This document shows, in pieces, positions 40,721-48,598 of a stretch of DNA of 64,000 nt. The stretch covers positions 62,001-126,000 of the forward strand of contig NZ_SGXJ01000010.1 of NCBI RefSeq assembly GCF_004216905.1, written 5' to 3'. Within the stretch, counting starts at the first letter, position 1, and the number at the start of each line of letters is the position of its first letter. The translations under genes and the position numbers were made by a program. The stretch is from Kribbella sp. VKM Ac-2569 (GTDB lineage: Bacteria; Actinomycetota; Actinomycetes; Propionibacteriales; Kribbellaceae). Under the pieces are notes generated by a model. The model saw only the letters and a program-made list of their open reading frames with translations, had not been told where the DNA came from and searched no databases.

Positions 40721-41137
40721 ATGGCGGATGAGGAGTTTCGGGTTGAGGTTGTGCTCAGTGACGAGGGGCACGGGTTGACGGTCTGGGATCGGTTGCGGGC
40801 GTTGGATCTGGATGACGACGCGCGGAAGCGGCTCGGGAGTCAGGTGACGGTGACCCGGGACGGGAACCGGATGCTGATGTACACGCACACGCTCGACGAC
40901 GCCCAGGAGGCGGAGCGGACCGCCAAGGAGCTGGTGGCCGACGAGCACCTCGACGCGACGTACACGGTCACGCGGTGGAATCCGGCCGAGCAGGACTGGA
41001 CCGACCCGAGCGTGCCGGTCGGCCCGCACGACGCCGCCGGTGACGCCGCGAAGAACGCGGACATGGAGGTCCCGGACCCGCGGTACGTCGTGATGCAGGC
41101 GTACAAGCCCGAGTTCCTCCGCGACCTCGGTCTGTAA
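40721..41137 (+). CDS. Hypothetical protein, 138 aa
   Basis: A small acidic soluble protein, not recognised. An alpha/beta layout is visible: FRVEVVLSDEGHGLTVWDRLRALDLDDDARKRLGSQVTVTRDGNRMLMYTHTLDDAQEAERTAKELVADEHLDATYTVTRWNPAEQDW. This strand-helix-strand pattern resembles small ferredoxin-like hypothetical proteins of actinobacteria. Codon use is typical of the region, and the promoter placement supports expression. Single gene. Confidence 0.7.
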   Translation: MADEEFRVEVVLSDEGHGLTVWDRLRALDLDDDARKRLGSQVTVTRDGNRMLMYTHTLDDAQEAERTAKELVADEHLDATYTVTRWNPAEQDWTDPSVPVGPHDAAGDAAKNADMEVPDPRYVVMQAYKPEFLRDLGL

Positions 41138-41154
41138 ATCCAGGTCGAGCCGGG

Positions 41155-42092
41155 TCAGCGTGGGGTGTAGCCCGTCTGGCGGCAGAAGGTGTCGGCGGCG
41201 GCTTGGTGGGTGGCTGCTTCGGCGGGGCGGTTGAGGGCGGTGCAGCAGCGGGCCAGCAGGCTGTGGGACCACTGCTGCCCGATGCCGTACTCGACGACTT
41301 CCGACTCGGCTAGGGCCTGGGTCGCCTGGGTGTAGGCGAGCTCGACCTCGCCGTCGAGGAAGTTGCACTGGGCAATGTCGGCGTGGAGCTCGGCGAGGAT
41401 GGTCCCGTAGCCCGACTTGGTGGCGAGCGCTTCGCCTTCCTCGAAGTACGTGCGTGCGGTGGCCACGTCGCCGGCGAACAGGTGGGACTCGGCGAGTGCC
41501 TGCAGCGCGACGCAGGCGTCGTACCCGTTGCCGATCTCGCGGCTCTCGCGCAGTACGTCGGTTGCGATCTGACGCGCCTGTTCGTGATGGCCGAGCCGGT
41601 TCTCGACACCGGCCCTGGCCAGGCCCCACTGAACCCGGTCGAGGCGGTTGTCCACCAGCGGCTCGGCGGTCCGCAGATCCGCCGCCGCGAGTTCCAGCTC
41701 GCCGAGTTCCTTATAGGCCCCGGCACGGTTGACCAAGGCAACGAGTTGGTCGTTGCTCGCCGGCCCCGTGTACTGCAGTGACTCGGTGATGCACGCGACG
41801 GCCTCGCGGAACTCACCGAGATGGATGTGGTTCATCGCCTGCGCGTTCAGCCCGCGCGGCATCCGCGCGAACTCGCCACAGGCGCGGAACACAGCCAACC
41901 CCTGGCCGAACGCCTCCGCGGACTCACGGAGCCGTCCCTGAGCGTTGTAGCTGACCGAGATGTTGCACCGCAGCGCGCCCTCGCCGAGCGTGAAGCCACA
42001 CGCGCGATACAGCTCTGCGGCCTGCTCGAAGAGTGCGACCGCATCCTCGTTCTCCCCCGCCTGCCGAGCGGGCCGAGGATGTGGAACTCCAT
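41155..42092 (-). pseudogene. SARP/AfsR-type regulator with large internal deletion
   Basis: The C-terminal frame (about 300 residues) is a clear TPR array (ALRCNISVSYNAQGRLRESAEAFGQGLAVFRACG, LGEFREAVACITESLQYTG, LAAADLRTAEPLVDN) like the tail of AfsR-type regulators. Just upstream, in another frame, ATG 42092 starts MEFHILGPLGRRG, the hallmark N-terminus of SARP proteins. The winged helix, BTAD and NB-ARC regions expected between them (about 600-700 residues) are missing, and the two pieces join out of frame near 42060. A stand-alone TPR protein from ATG 42096 is the alternative. Confidence 0.6.
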
Positions 42093-42097
42093 CCACA

Positions 42098-42103
42098 TAG
42101 TCT
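42098..42103 (+). promoter_or_regulatory. TAGTCT -10 box of the acetyltransferase
   Basis: TAGTCT ends 7 nt before ATG 42111 with no ribosome site between, suggesting a leaderless transcript. It partly overlaps the old promoter region of the divergent SARP remnant. Confidence 0.4.
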
Positions 42104-42110
42104 GGCAGGC

Positions 42111-42683
42111 ATGGATGTCGTGCTGAGGCCTGTGCGGGAAGACGATCTGCCGTTGTTCCAGCGCTTCTCCATCGAGCCAGGGCTGATCGGGCTGGACTGG
42201 AACGGGTTCCGGGATGCGCAGGCTCCCGTACGGCGGTTTGCCGAGGACGGGTTCCTCGGCAAGGACGACGGGCGGCTGATGGTGCGCACCGGATCCGAGA
42301 CGGCGGGGCTCGTTAGTTGGCGGACGGGGTCGTTCGACGGGCGTACGACGTACTGGGAGATCGGGATCGCGCTGCTGCCGGAGTACCGCGGGCGTGGGAT
42401 CGGGTGGCGGGCGCAGGCGCTGCTGACGGCGTACCTGTTCGAGCACACCGCGGTGTACCGGATTCAAGCCTCGACGCATCCGGAGAACGTCGCCGAGCAG
42501 AAGTCCTTGGAAAAGGCGGGTTTCCGGCTCGAAGGCGTGATCCGCGGGTGCGAGTTCCGGGCCGGGCGGATGCGGGACGGGTACCTGTACAGCCGGTTGC
42601 GGGACGATCCGGCACCGGAACTCGGCAACGGTTCGGTGACGGGATCCGGCACGGCACCCGTTGAGGAACCTCTCGCAGATTAG
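42111..42683 (+). CDS. GNAT-family N-acetyltransferase (RimJ/RimL-like)
   Basis: A 190-aa acetyltransferase. MDVVLRPVREDDLPLFQRF begins the fold; the acetyl-CoA loop is in WEIGIALLPEYRGRGIGWRAQALLTAYLF, and VYRIQASTHPENVAEQKSLEKAGFRLEGVIRG is the RimJ-type C-terminal motif. Likely acetylates an amine of a small molecule or protein N-terminus. The start is set by a -10 box 7 nt upstream. The last 20 residues are a loose tail. Confidence 0.88.
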   Translation: MDVVLRPVREDDLPLFQRFSIEPGLIGLDWNGFRDAQAPVRRFAEDGFLGKDDGRLMVRTGSETAGLVSWRTGSFDGRTTYWEIGIALLPEYRGRGIGWRAQALLTAYLFEHTAVYRIQASTHPENVAEQKSLEKAGFRLEGVIRGCEFRAGRMRDGYLYSRLRDDPAPELGNGSVTGSGTAPVEEPLAD

Positions 42684-42755
42684 TCTCGGCGGGTCGCTGC
42701 ACGCTTACATGGCGTGGTTCTGCGACGCTGAAAAAGCTGAGGGAGAGGGGAATTC

Positions 42756-43532
42756 GTGTCTCGTCGACGTGGTCTCGTTGCCGGTGCGGTCGTTCTGTCG
42801 TTCGTACTCGCCGGATGTTCCGATGTGGCCGCGAGTGAGACGACGCCTTCTCCTTCACAGGCTTCGAGCAGTACGACGAGTGCGACGCCGAGCGCCACTC
42901 CGACTGCTAAGCCCACCGTGAAGCCGACGGTCAAGCCGAAGCCCAAGGTCAAGCAGAAGCCGGAGTACTACGCGCTGCGCGTAGAACGGCAACTGGACAA
43001 GCTCGGATACCCGGTCGGCGACATCGACGGCGACATCACCGCTCGCGCCAAGCAGGCACTGTGCGCCTGGCGCGAGACCCACGGCCTGCCGGTCAGCCGC
43101 AAGGGACTCAGCCTGAACGACGCGTACTCGGTGCTCAACGCAACCAGTCGCCCGACGCCGACCCGCTCCCCCGGCATCTACGTCAACAAAACCTGCCAGA
43201 TCCTGTACCAAATCGTCGGCAAGACGTACAAGCGGATCGTCTGGATCTCCACCGGTGGCCCGGGGTACGAGACCCCGAACCGCACCGGCGCGGTCTGGCG
43301 CAAGTGGGCCGGCGCGCACGAGAGCAGCCTGTACGACGACGCGTACATGTACGACTCCCTCTACTTCCTCAGGGACCGCCCCGGCATCGCCCTGCACGGC
43401 TCCCGGGTCAACTCCCTCGTCAAGCCGTACCCCGACAGCCACCGCTGCGTCCGCGTAGTACGCCCCGAAATCCACCAAATCTTCACCGACACCCCCATCG
43501 GCACCAAGGTCCAGATCTACGGCGAGTACTAG
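42756..43532 (+). CDS. L,D-transpeptidase lipoprotein with peptidoglycan-binding domain
   Basis: A 258-aa exported enzyme that would cross-link peptidoglycan through 3-3 bonds. The lipoprotein signal is MSRRRGLVAGAVVLSFVLAGC, followed by a Ser/Thr/Lys/Pro-rich linker, a peptidoglycan-binding helix set (LRVERQLDKLGYPVGDIDGDITARAKQALCAWRETHGL) and a YkuD catalytic domain with HGSRVN and DSHRCVRVV, where His and Cys are catalytic (Arg replaces the usual Gly in SHGC). The start is GTG 42756 after GAGAGGGG. Single gene. Confidence 0.88.
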   Translation: MSRRRGLVAGAVVLSFVLAGCSDVAASETTPSPSQASSSTTSATPSATPTAKPTVKPTVKPKPKVKQKPEYYALRVERQLDKLGYPVGDIDGDITARAKQALCAWRETHGLPVSRKGLSLNDAYSVLNATSRPTPTRSPGIYVNKTCQILYQIVGKTYKRIVWISTGGPGYETPNRTGAVWRKWAGAHESSLYDDAYMYDSLYFLRDRPGIALHGSRVNSLVKPYPDSHRCVRVVRPEIHQIFTDTPIGTKVQIYGEY

Positions 43533-43562
43533 AGCCGCTACCGCCCTTCGCCGGCGCCTGAT

Positions 43563-43591
43563 GCTAGGCGCGCAGCTCTCGCGGGCCTAGC
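43563..43591 (+). promoter_or_regulatory. Inverted repeat overlapping the NmrA-gene -10 box
   Basis: GCTAGGC, 15 nt, GCCTAGC: perfect 7-bp arms. The right arm overlaps TAGCCT (43588-43593), a -10 candidate for the NmrA-like gene at 43613. Likely a repressor site. Confidence 0.4.
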
Positions 43592-43612
43592 CTGACGAGA
43601 GGGGGTGGTGGC

Positions 43613-44479
43613 ATGGAGCAGGGGCAGGTCATCGCGGTACTGGGTGCCACGGGACGTCAGGGTGGTGCGGTCGCGCGGCATCTGCTCGCTGAGGGTCGAC
43701 GGGTGCTCGCACTCACGCGAAACCCGGAGTCAAAGGCGAGCGGCGCCTTGCGATCCGCAGGCGCGGAGGTCGCTCGGTGCGACATGGATGACGTGAACTC
43801 GCTGCTCCGGGTGTTCACCGGAGCGTACGGCGTCTACAGCGTGCAGAACCCGATGATCGCCGGGCACGACGGCGAGATCCGGCAAGGCAAGAACGTCGCG
43901 GACGCGGCCAAGGCGGCCGGCGTGGAGCACGTCGTCTACGGCTCGGCCGGACCGGGCCTGCGCGGGACCGGTGTCGATTCCTGGGACTCGAAGCTGATCA
44001 TCACCGAGCACCTGCGCGCGTCCGGCGTACCACTGACCGTGCTCCGACCAATGGCGTTCATGGAACTCATGACTGACAAGGACTTCTATCCACCCGTCTC
44101 GGTCTGGCATGTCATGCCCAAGCTCGCCGGCGATCAGACACCGATCCCCTGGCTTGCGGTCGACGACCTCGGGGCGATCGCGACCCGGGCCTTCGCCGAA
44201 CCAAGTCGGTTCGTCGGAGCGGAACTGCCGCTGGCAGCCGAGTTCCGTTCGATCGCCGAGTGCCGCACAGCGGCCGCGCTGACAGGCCGGTCCACCCGAG
44301 GCTTCCCCATGCCTGTCCGGCTCTTCGAACGCTTCGTCGGCAAAGACCTGACGACCATGTGGCGCTGGCTCGGGGACAATCCAGTACCCGCGGACCCAGC
44401 CGCCACGGCGAGGCTCCTCGACCACGTCACCACAGTCGAAGAATTCCTCGCGAAACCCCCACGCGCCACCAGCACCTGA
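43613..44479 (+). CDS. NmrA-like NAD(P)-binding protein
   Basis: A 288-aa atypical short-chain dehydrogenase. GQVIAVLGATGRQGGAVARHLLAEGRRVLALTRNP is the GxxGxxG cofactor fold of NmrA/HSCARG-type proteins, which sense NAD(P) redox state or reduce quinones. VEHVVYGSAGPG and SKLIITEHLRASGVPLTVLRPMAFMEL are further family motifs. A GAGAGGGGGTGG ribosome site precedes the ATG. Single gene. Confidence 0.87.
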   Translation: MEQGQVIAVLGATGRQGGAVARHLLAEGRRVLALTRNPESKASGALRSAGAEVARCDMDDVNSLLRVFTGAYGVYSVQNPMIAGHDGEIRQGKNVADAAKAAGVEHVVYGSAGPGLRGTGVDSWDSKLIITEHLRASGVPLTVLRPMAFMELMTDKDFYPPVSVWHVMPKLAGDQTPIPWLAVDDLGAIATRAFAEPSRFVGAELPLAAEFRSIAECRTAAALTGRSTRGFPMPVRLFERFVGKDLTTMWRWLGDNPVPADPAATARLLDHVTTVEEFLAKPPRATST

Positions 44480-44582
44480 AGCCTTCGACGCAGGTTGCCG
44501 TCAGCAACAACCGACTCGAGCTCCGACGTCGCAGACTGGCAGCTCAGTTGACATCGGTACGTCGTGCGCGGCCGGAGTACAG

Positions 44583-44598
44583 TGGCACTGTAGTGCCA
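44583..44598 (+). promoter_or_regulatory. Perfect 16-bp dyad TGGCACT-GT-AGTGCCA
   Basis: Two perfect 7-bp arms 45 bp before the VOC-protein ATG. A TACAGT box (44578-44583) touches it. A consensus TTGACA lies at 44548-44553, but 24 nt from that box, too far for a normal promoter. Confidence 0.5.
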
Positions 44599-44643
44599 TC
44601 CTCGACACTCGACCGGCGCAGCCATTCAGGTGAGGAGCTGTCC

Positions 44644-45045
44644 ATGGGCACTGTCTCAGTGCGTTACATCGTCGATGACGTCGACGCCGCGATCGACTTC
44701 TACACCAGGCACTTCGGCTTCGGTGTGGACATGCATCCGGCGCCGACCTTCGCCGCTGTGTCCCGCGGGGATCTGCGGCTCCTGCTCTCCGTGCCCACCG
44801 GGCCCGGCGGAGGCGCGGCGCCCGCCCTCGACGGCCGCAGGCCCGGACCAGGCGGATGGAACCGCATCCAGATCGAGGTCGACGATCTGGCCGGCACCGT
44901 GGACGCGCTTCGGGCCGCGGGGCTCACCTTCCGCACCGACATCGTGATCGGCCGCGGCGGCAACCAGATCGTCCTCGACGACCCAGCCGGCAATGCACTC
45001 GAACTCTTCGAACCGGCGCCGGCAGACGGAAGCACTCAAGGCTGA
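44644..45045 (+). CDS. VOC-family (glyoxalase/bleomycin resistance-like) protein
   Basis: A 133-aa vicinal-oxygen-chelate protein: VRYIVDDVDAAIDFYTRHFGFGVDMH, a WNRIQIEVDDLAGTVDALRAAGLTFRTDIV repeat, and IVLDDPAGNALELFEP with the metal-binding Glu. Usual roles are metal-dependent catalysis or drug binding; not determinable here. ATG 44644 is set by GTGAGGAG; the open frame upstream runs through the end of the NmrA gene. Confidence 0.87.
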   Translation: MGTVSVRYIVDDVDAAIDFYTRHFGFGVDMHPAPTFAAVSRGDLRLLLSVPTGPGGGAAPALDGRRPGPGGWNRIQIEVDDLAGTVDALRAAGLTFRTDIVIGRGGNQIVLDDPAGNALELFEPAPADGSTQG

Positions 45046-45176
45046 GCTCGCGTTCACCTCAGTCGAACAGCCTGGCCCTCACGATGGCCGCCTGCGCCGT
45101 CCTTCTGGTCCCGTCGTACGGCGATCGCGAGCGACCCACCGTGCGCACTGAAACCCAGCCCCACGGCGAGTACTAG

Positions 45177-45470
45177 GTGGTACGCCGCCTCGCAGTCGCC
45201 GCCGTAGTCGCCCTGACCGCCTGCACCACCCAGCCCAACCCCCCGGGTCCTACCCCCAGCCCGACTCCAACAGTCGTCCCGCTGACGGTCGCCCAGGCAA
45301 CCAAGGCGGCCCTCGTGGTGAGTGATCTGCCAAAGGGGTGGGGCGGGAAGGCGGCGGTCGACCTCACACCGACGCCGGGTGCTCGAGGTCAGTACGACCC
45401 GTCCGAGTGCCTGACCTTCCGGCACCCGACGGATCACCTGGGCAAACCTGCCACGGCCGTGGTGGGTTAG
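45177..45470 (+). CDS. Short lipoprotein, probably truncated
   Basis: A 97-aa protein with a lipoprotein signal (VRRLAVAAVVALTAC, GTG start) and a Pro/Thr linker, then VAQATKAALVVSDLPKGWGGKAA and ARGQYDPSECLTF. This is how actinobacterial surface lipoproteins of the PknH-sensor-like type begin (a DLPxGW motif then a DPxxC), but those run to 200-plus residues. The frame stops soon after, overlapping the convergent sigma gene by 4 bp, so this is likely a truncated relic. A ribosome site is not clear. Confidence 0.5.
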   Translation: MVRRLAVAAVVALTACTTQPNPPGPTPSPTPTVVPLTVAQATKAALVVSDLPKGWGGKAAVDLTPTPGARGQYDPSECLTFRHPTDHLGKPATAVVG

Positions 45471-46333
45471 TGCTTCGGTAGGCGTTCTACGTGAGGTTTT
45501 GGGGTGCCGTCGTAGGGGTTGGGTGGGAGGCCTGTCAGTAGGTCTGGCAGGTGGAAGGTTTGGAAGAGGGACAGGTCGAAGAAGGCGACCGCGTGGACTA
45601 CTGCGGTGGCGGTGAGGGTGAGGACCTGGATCTGGAAGGCTCGGTGGATGTTGTCCTTCGGGTCTCGCATGTAGACGGCGAAGGCGGGGTGGCCGTTGGC
45701 TGTCAGCGGGACGAGGTATTGGTCGCCGGGGCGTTCGGCCGGGCAGTGGGTGCTGATCAGGCGGCCGATGTCGCGGGCGCCGCGGAACCAGGACGTGAAC
45801 GGCGGCATCTCCCAGATCGCGTCGTCGGTGAAGAGCGTGACGATCGCGGGTACGTCGTACTGCTCGAACGCCGCGCGGTACCGGGCCAGGAGGAGGTCGT
45901 CGGGAGCGACGAGCGGGCCAGCGCTGATCGGTGCGGGAGAAATGTCGCTCAGCAGGTCGGCGATGCTCGGCCGGCCCTCGAGGTGGAGGACGGTCACAGC
46001 GCGCTCGAGGGGTGAGAGGCGTTGCAGCGCGGCGATCAGGCCGAGATCGATCGGGTGGTCGTCCATCAGGTTCGCTGGGATGGGTTCCAGCCAGAGAATC
46101 TCGGAACGCTCGGAGAGCGCTCCCTTAGGATCAGCGCTCGGTGCGGCGAGATCCGACGGAAGGGGACGGCTGCCGACCTGCTGCAGGCAGGCACGAGTGG
46201 CGTCCTCGTATCCCGTGCTGACCGCAGCGATCTCGACGGCGTCGGTGATGGATCCGAGCATCCGGTAGCAGTGCGAGACAAGACCGCGCTGCCGCTCGTC
46301 AGCGCGGTACGCCGTACCTCGGGAGCCGTTCAT
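45467..46333 (-). CDS. Degenerate ECF sigma-like protein with SnoaL domain
   Basis: A 288-aa protein. It keeps landmarks of the ECF sigma group that carries a SnoaL_2 tail: LVSHCYRMLGSITDA (region 2.1/2.2), TRACLQQVGSRPLPSDLAAPSADPKG, WLEPIPANLMD and LGLIAALQRLSPLERAVTVLHLEGRPS (start of region 4). But region 2.3/2.4 (the usual EDxxQE...) and the region 4 helix-turn-helix appear shortened or replaced. The C-terminal SnoaL domain (about 135-270, LLARYRAAFEQYDVPAIVTLFTDDAIWEMPPF) is complete. It may no longer bind promoters and act only through the SnoaL fold, or be decaying. Confidence 0.65.
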   Translation of the reverse strand: MNGSRGTAYRADERQRGLVSHCYRMLGSITDAVEIAAVSTGYEDATRACLQQVGSRPLPSDLAAPSADPKGALSERSEILWLEPIPANLMDDHPIDLGLIAALQRLSPLERAVTVLHLEGRPSIADLLSDISPAPISAGPLVAPDDLLLARYRAAFEQYDVPAIVTLFTDDAIWEMPPFTSWFRGARDIGRLISTHCPAERPGDQYLVPLTANGHPAFAVYMRDPKDNIHRAFQIQVLTLTATAVVHAVAFFDLSLFQTFHLPDLLTGLPPNPYDGTPKPHVERLPKH

Positions 46334-46345
46334 CGGACCAAGTCG

Positions 46346-47716
46346 TCACCTCATCGGCCAGTCTCGCTGCTCCGTACGCCGGCTGTCGAGGTAGTCGGCC
46401 AAGGCCAGCGCGCGCAGGTCCTGGTGATGCGGTACGGCGAGTTGCGCCCCGATCGGCAACCCGGACGTCGACCAGCCGGCGTTGACCGTGGTCGCGGGGT
46501 GCTGGGACATGTTGTACGGGACCGTGAACGCGATGTGCTCGAACGGCTTCCCTGGATCGTCCGTTGGGTACGCGAGCTCCGCCGGGAACGCCGTGATCGG
46601 CGCGACCGGCGACAGAATCACGTCGTACGTCGTGAACACCCGGCCGACCGCGGCCGCCATCGCGCCCATCTGGCTGTACCCGTCGAAGACGTCAGAAGCG
46701 GTGAGATCGGAGGCTGTCGAGACCCACTCCCGGATCTGCGGAAGCACCTTCGCGCGGCGTTCCTCGGGCAGCGCGGCGATGTCCGTGGCGGAGCGGATCC
46801 GCCAGAAGTGGTCGAGGCCGTCGAGCATGTCGCGGGTGATGATCGGCGTGATCGGTTCGACGATCGCGCCGGCCTTCTCGAGTATGGCGGCCGCGGACGA
46901 AACCGCCGCCGTGACCTCGGGATCGACCGGCAGCCCGACGCCCGCATCGAGCAGCAACGCAACGCGCAAACCGTCGATGTCGGCCTCGAAGACGTCGGAT
47001 GCCACCGGGGTCGAGGTGTGGTCGCGCGGGTCGTACCCGGACATGACCTGCAGCGCGAGCGCCGCGTCCGGCGCCGTACGGGTCAGGGGTCCGATCGCGC
47101 GCCCGGCGTACGGGTTGCCGACCGCGATCCGGCCGTGCGTCGGCTTCAGTCCGACCAGTCCGCACCACCCGGCCGGCAGCCGGATCGACCCGCCGATGTC
47201 GGTGCCGACGTGGATCGGCCCGTACCCGGCGGCCGCCGCAGCCGCCGCGCCCGCGCTCGAACCGCCGGCCGTCTTCGACAGGTCCCACGGATTGCGGGTC
47301 AGCCGGTGAAAGGTCGAGACGCCGGACGACAACATCCCGTATTCGGGCATGGTCGTCTTGCTGAAGATCACCGCCCCGGCCGCCCGCAAGCGCGCCGAGG
47401 CCGGCGCATCCTCTGTGGCCGGCGTGAGAGCGGTTGCCGCCGTTCCTTGCGGTACGGGCGTTCCGCGCGTGGCGATGTTCTCCTTCACCGTCACCGGTAC
47501 GCCGTCCAGCGCGCCCGCCGTACCGTCTCGCCAACGACGCTCCGACTCATGTGCCGCGGCCCGCGCACCCGCTGGGTCCGGTGCGTAGAGCGCGCAGAGC
47601 TGTGGTTCGAGCTGGTCGACGCGGGTCAGCACGTCCTCGATGACCTCGACCGGGGACACCGAGCCGTCGCGGTACTTCGCCAGCAGTTCGGTTGCCGTCA
47701 AGTCGGCGAGATTCAT
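46346..47716 (-). CDS. Amidase (amidase signature family)
   Basis: A 456-aa hydrolase of carboxamides. The triad is visible: Lys in GVPVTVKENIA, the cis-Ser in KTAGGSSAGAAAAAAAGYGPI and the nucleophile Ser in HVGTDIGGSIRLPAGWCGLVGLKPTHGRI. It is the last gene of the large transport operon, 21 bp after the SDR, so it likely cleaves the imported amide or peptide-like compound inside the cell. ATG 47716. The exact substrate is unknown. Confidence 0.92.
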   Translation of the reverse strand: MNLADLTATELLAKYRDGSVSPVEVIEDVLTRVDQLEPQLCALYAPDPAGARAAAHESERRWRDGTAGALDGVPVTVKENIATRGTPVPQGTAATALTPATEDAPASARLRAAGAVIFSKTTMPEYGMLSSGVSTFHRLTRNPWDLSKTAGGSSAGAAAAAAAGYGPIHVGTDIGGSIRLPAGWCGLVGLKPTHGRIAVGNPYAGRAIGPLTRTAPDAALALQVMSGYDPRDHTSTPVASDVFEADIDGLRVALLLDAGVGLPVDPEVTAAVSSAAAILEKAGAIVEPITPIITRDMLDGLDHFWRIRSATDIAALPEERRAKVLPQIREWVSTASDLTASDVFDGYSQMGAMAAAVGRVFTTYDVILSPVAPITAFPAELAYPTDDPGKPFEHIAFTVPYNMSQHPATTVNAGWSTSGLPIGAQLAVPHHQDLRALALADYLDSRRTEQRDWPMR

Positions 47717-47737
47717 GCAGACTCCCTCGGTTGCGGA

Positions 47738-48502
47738 TCAGTTCGGTGGGTTGAAGCGGCCGTCGACCGCGGTCCAGCCGCCGTCGACCGCGAGAACGCT
47801 CCCCGTGACGAAGCTCGAGGCATCGGAGGCGAGGTAGACGACCGCGCCGGCGAGCTCGCTCGGTTGGGCCCAGCGACCGAGCGCGCCCTTCTGCGCGTAG
47901 GCGTCGTACCAGCTCTGGTCGGCCTTGATCTGCGCGGTGAGCGGTGTCTCGACGACTCCCGGGGCGATCGCGTTCGCGCGGACGCCGGACGGGCCGAGTT
48001 CGGCGGCCGCGGTGCGCAGCAGCTGGACGAGACCGGCTTTCGTTGCCGCGTACACCGATTGCCCCGGCTCTACCGTGGTGCCGCGGATCGAGCTGAACCC
48101 GATGATGCTGCCGCTCCCCCGCTCCGCCATGCCCCGCCCGAACGCGCGCAGCAGCTGGAACGACGCCCGCAGATTGAGCGCCACGACCCGGTCGAACTCC
48201 TCGCCGGTGTAGTCGAGGATCCGCTTCCGCACGTTCGTAGCCGCGGTGAACACGAGCACGTCCACAGGATCCAGCTCAACCACAGCCCGCTCAATCGCCA
48301 CATCATCAAGCACATCAAGCCCGTACGCCGTCATCCCGGTGGCGGCTGTCTCGCGGGCGGCGGTGAGGTCTCGGTCTGCGCAGGTGACGCGGGCGCCGTG
48401 CGCGGCCAGGGCGAGAGCGCTCTCCCGGCCGATCCCGCTGCCGGCGCCGATCACCAACGCGTGCTTGCCGTCGAGCCGGAACAACGTCGAGTAGTCCGTC
48501 AC
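47738..48502 (-). CDS. Short-chain dehydrogenase/reductase
   Basis: A 254-aa NAD(P)-dependent SDR: KHALVIGAGSGIGRESALALAAHG (cofactor), SIIGFSSIRGTTVEPGQSVYAATKAGLVQLLR (Ser-Tyr-Lys triad) and PGVVETPLTAQI. The GTG start at 48502 follows GAGGTGACAC; the longer open frame upstream would read through the intergenic hairpin. Seventh cistron of the operon, between aldehyde dehydrogenase and amidase. It would oxidise an alcohol feeding the aldehyde dehydrogenase. Confidence 0.9.
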   Translation of the reverse strand: MTDYSTLFRLDGKHALVIGAGSGIGRESALALAAHGARVTCADRDLTAARETAATGMTAYGLDVLDDVAIERAVVELDPVDVLVFTAATNVRKRILDYTGEEFDRVVALNLRASFQLLRAFGRGMAERGSGSIIGFSSIRGTTVEPGQSVYAATKAGLVQLLRTAAAELGPSGVRANAIAPGVVETPLTAQIKADQSWYDAYAQKGALGRWAQPSELAGAVVYLASDASSFVTGSVLAVDGGWTAVDGRFNPPN

Positions 48503-48527
48503 CGTGTCACCTCGTGCTCCTGTCTCG

Positions 48528-48586
48528 ACCTTGTGCCCCCACCAACCGTTTTCGGCGGCCCGAAGTGGTTGGTGGGAGCACAAGGT
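48528..48586 (-). repeat. Long intercistronic hairpin between aldehyde dehydrogenase and SDR genes
   Basis: ACCTTGTGCCCCCACCAACC (48528-48547) pairs with 48567-48586 at 19 of 20 positions; the 19-nt loop can pair further (TTCGG/CCGAA). It is within the operon on the minus strand, 13 bp after the aldehyde dehydrogenase stop. It may be a partial terminator or an mRNA-stabilising processing hairpin. Confidence 0.7.
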
Positions 48587-48598
48587 GGCCTCCGTTGG

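Noticed and set aside
45084..45176. Small open frame ending HGEY just before the truncated lipoprotein, echoing the YGEY end of the L,D-transpeptidase
   Set aside because: The match is only a dozen bases (CGGCGAGTACTAG); no ribosome site is seen. Probably coincidence.
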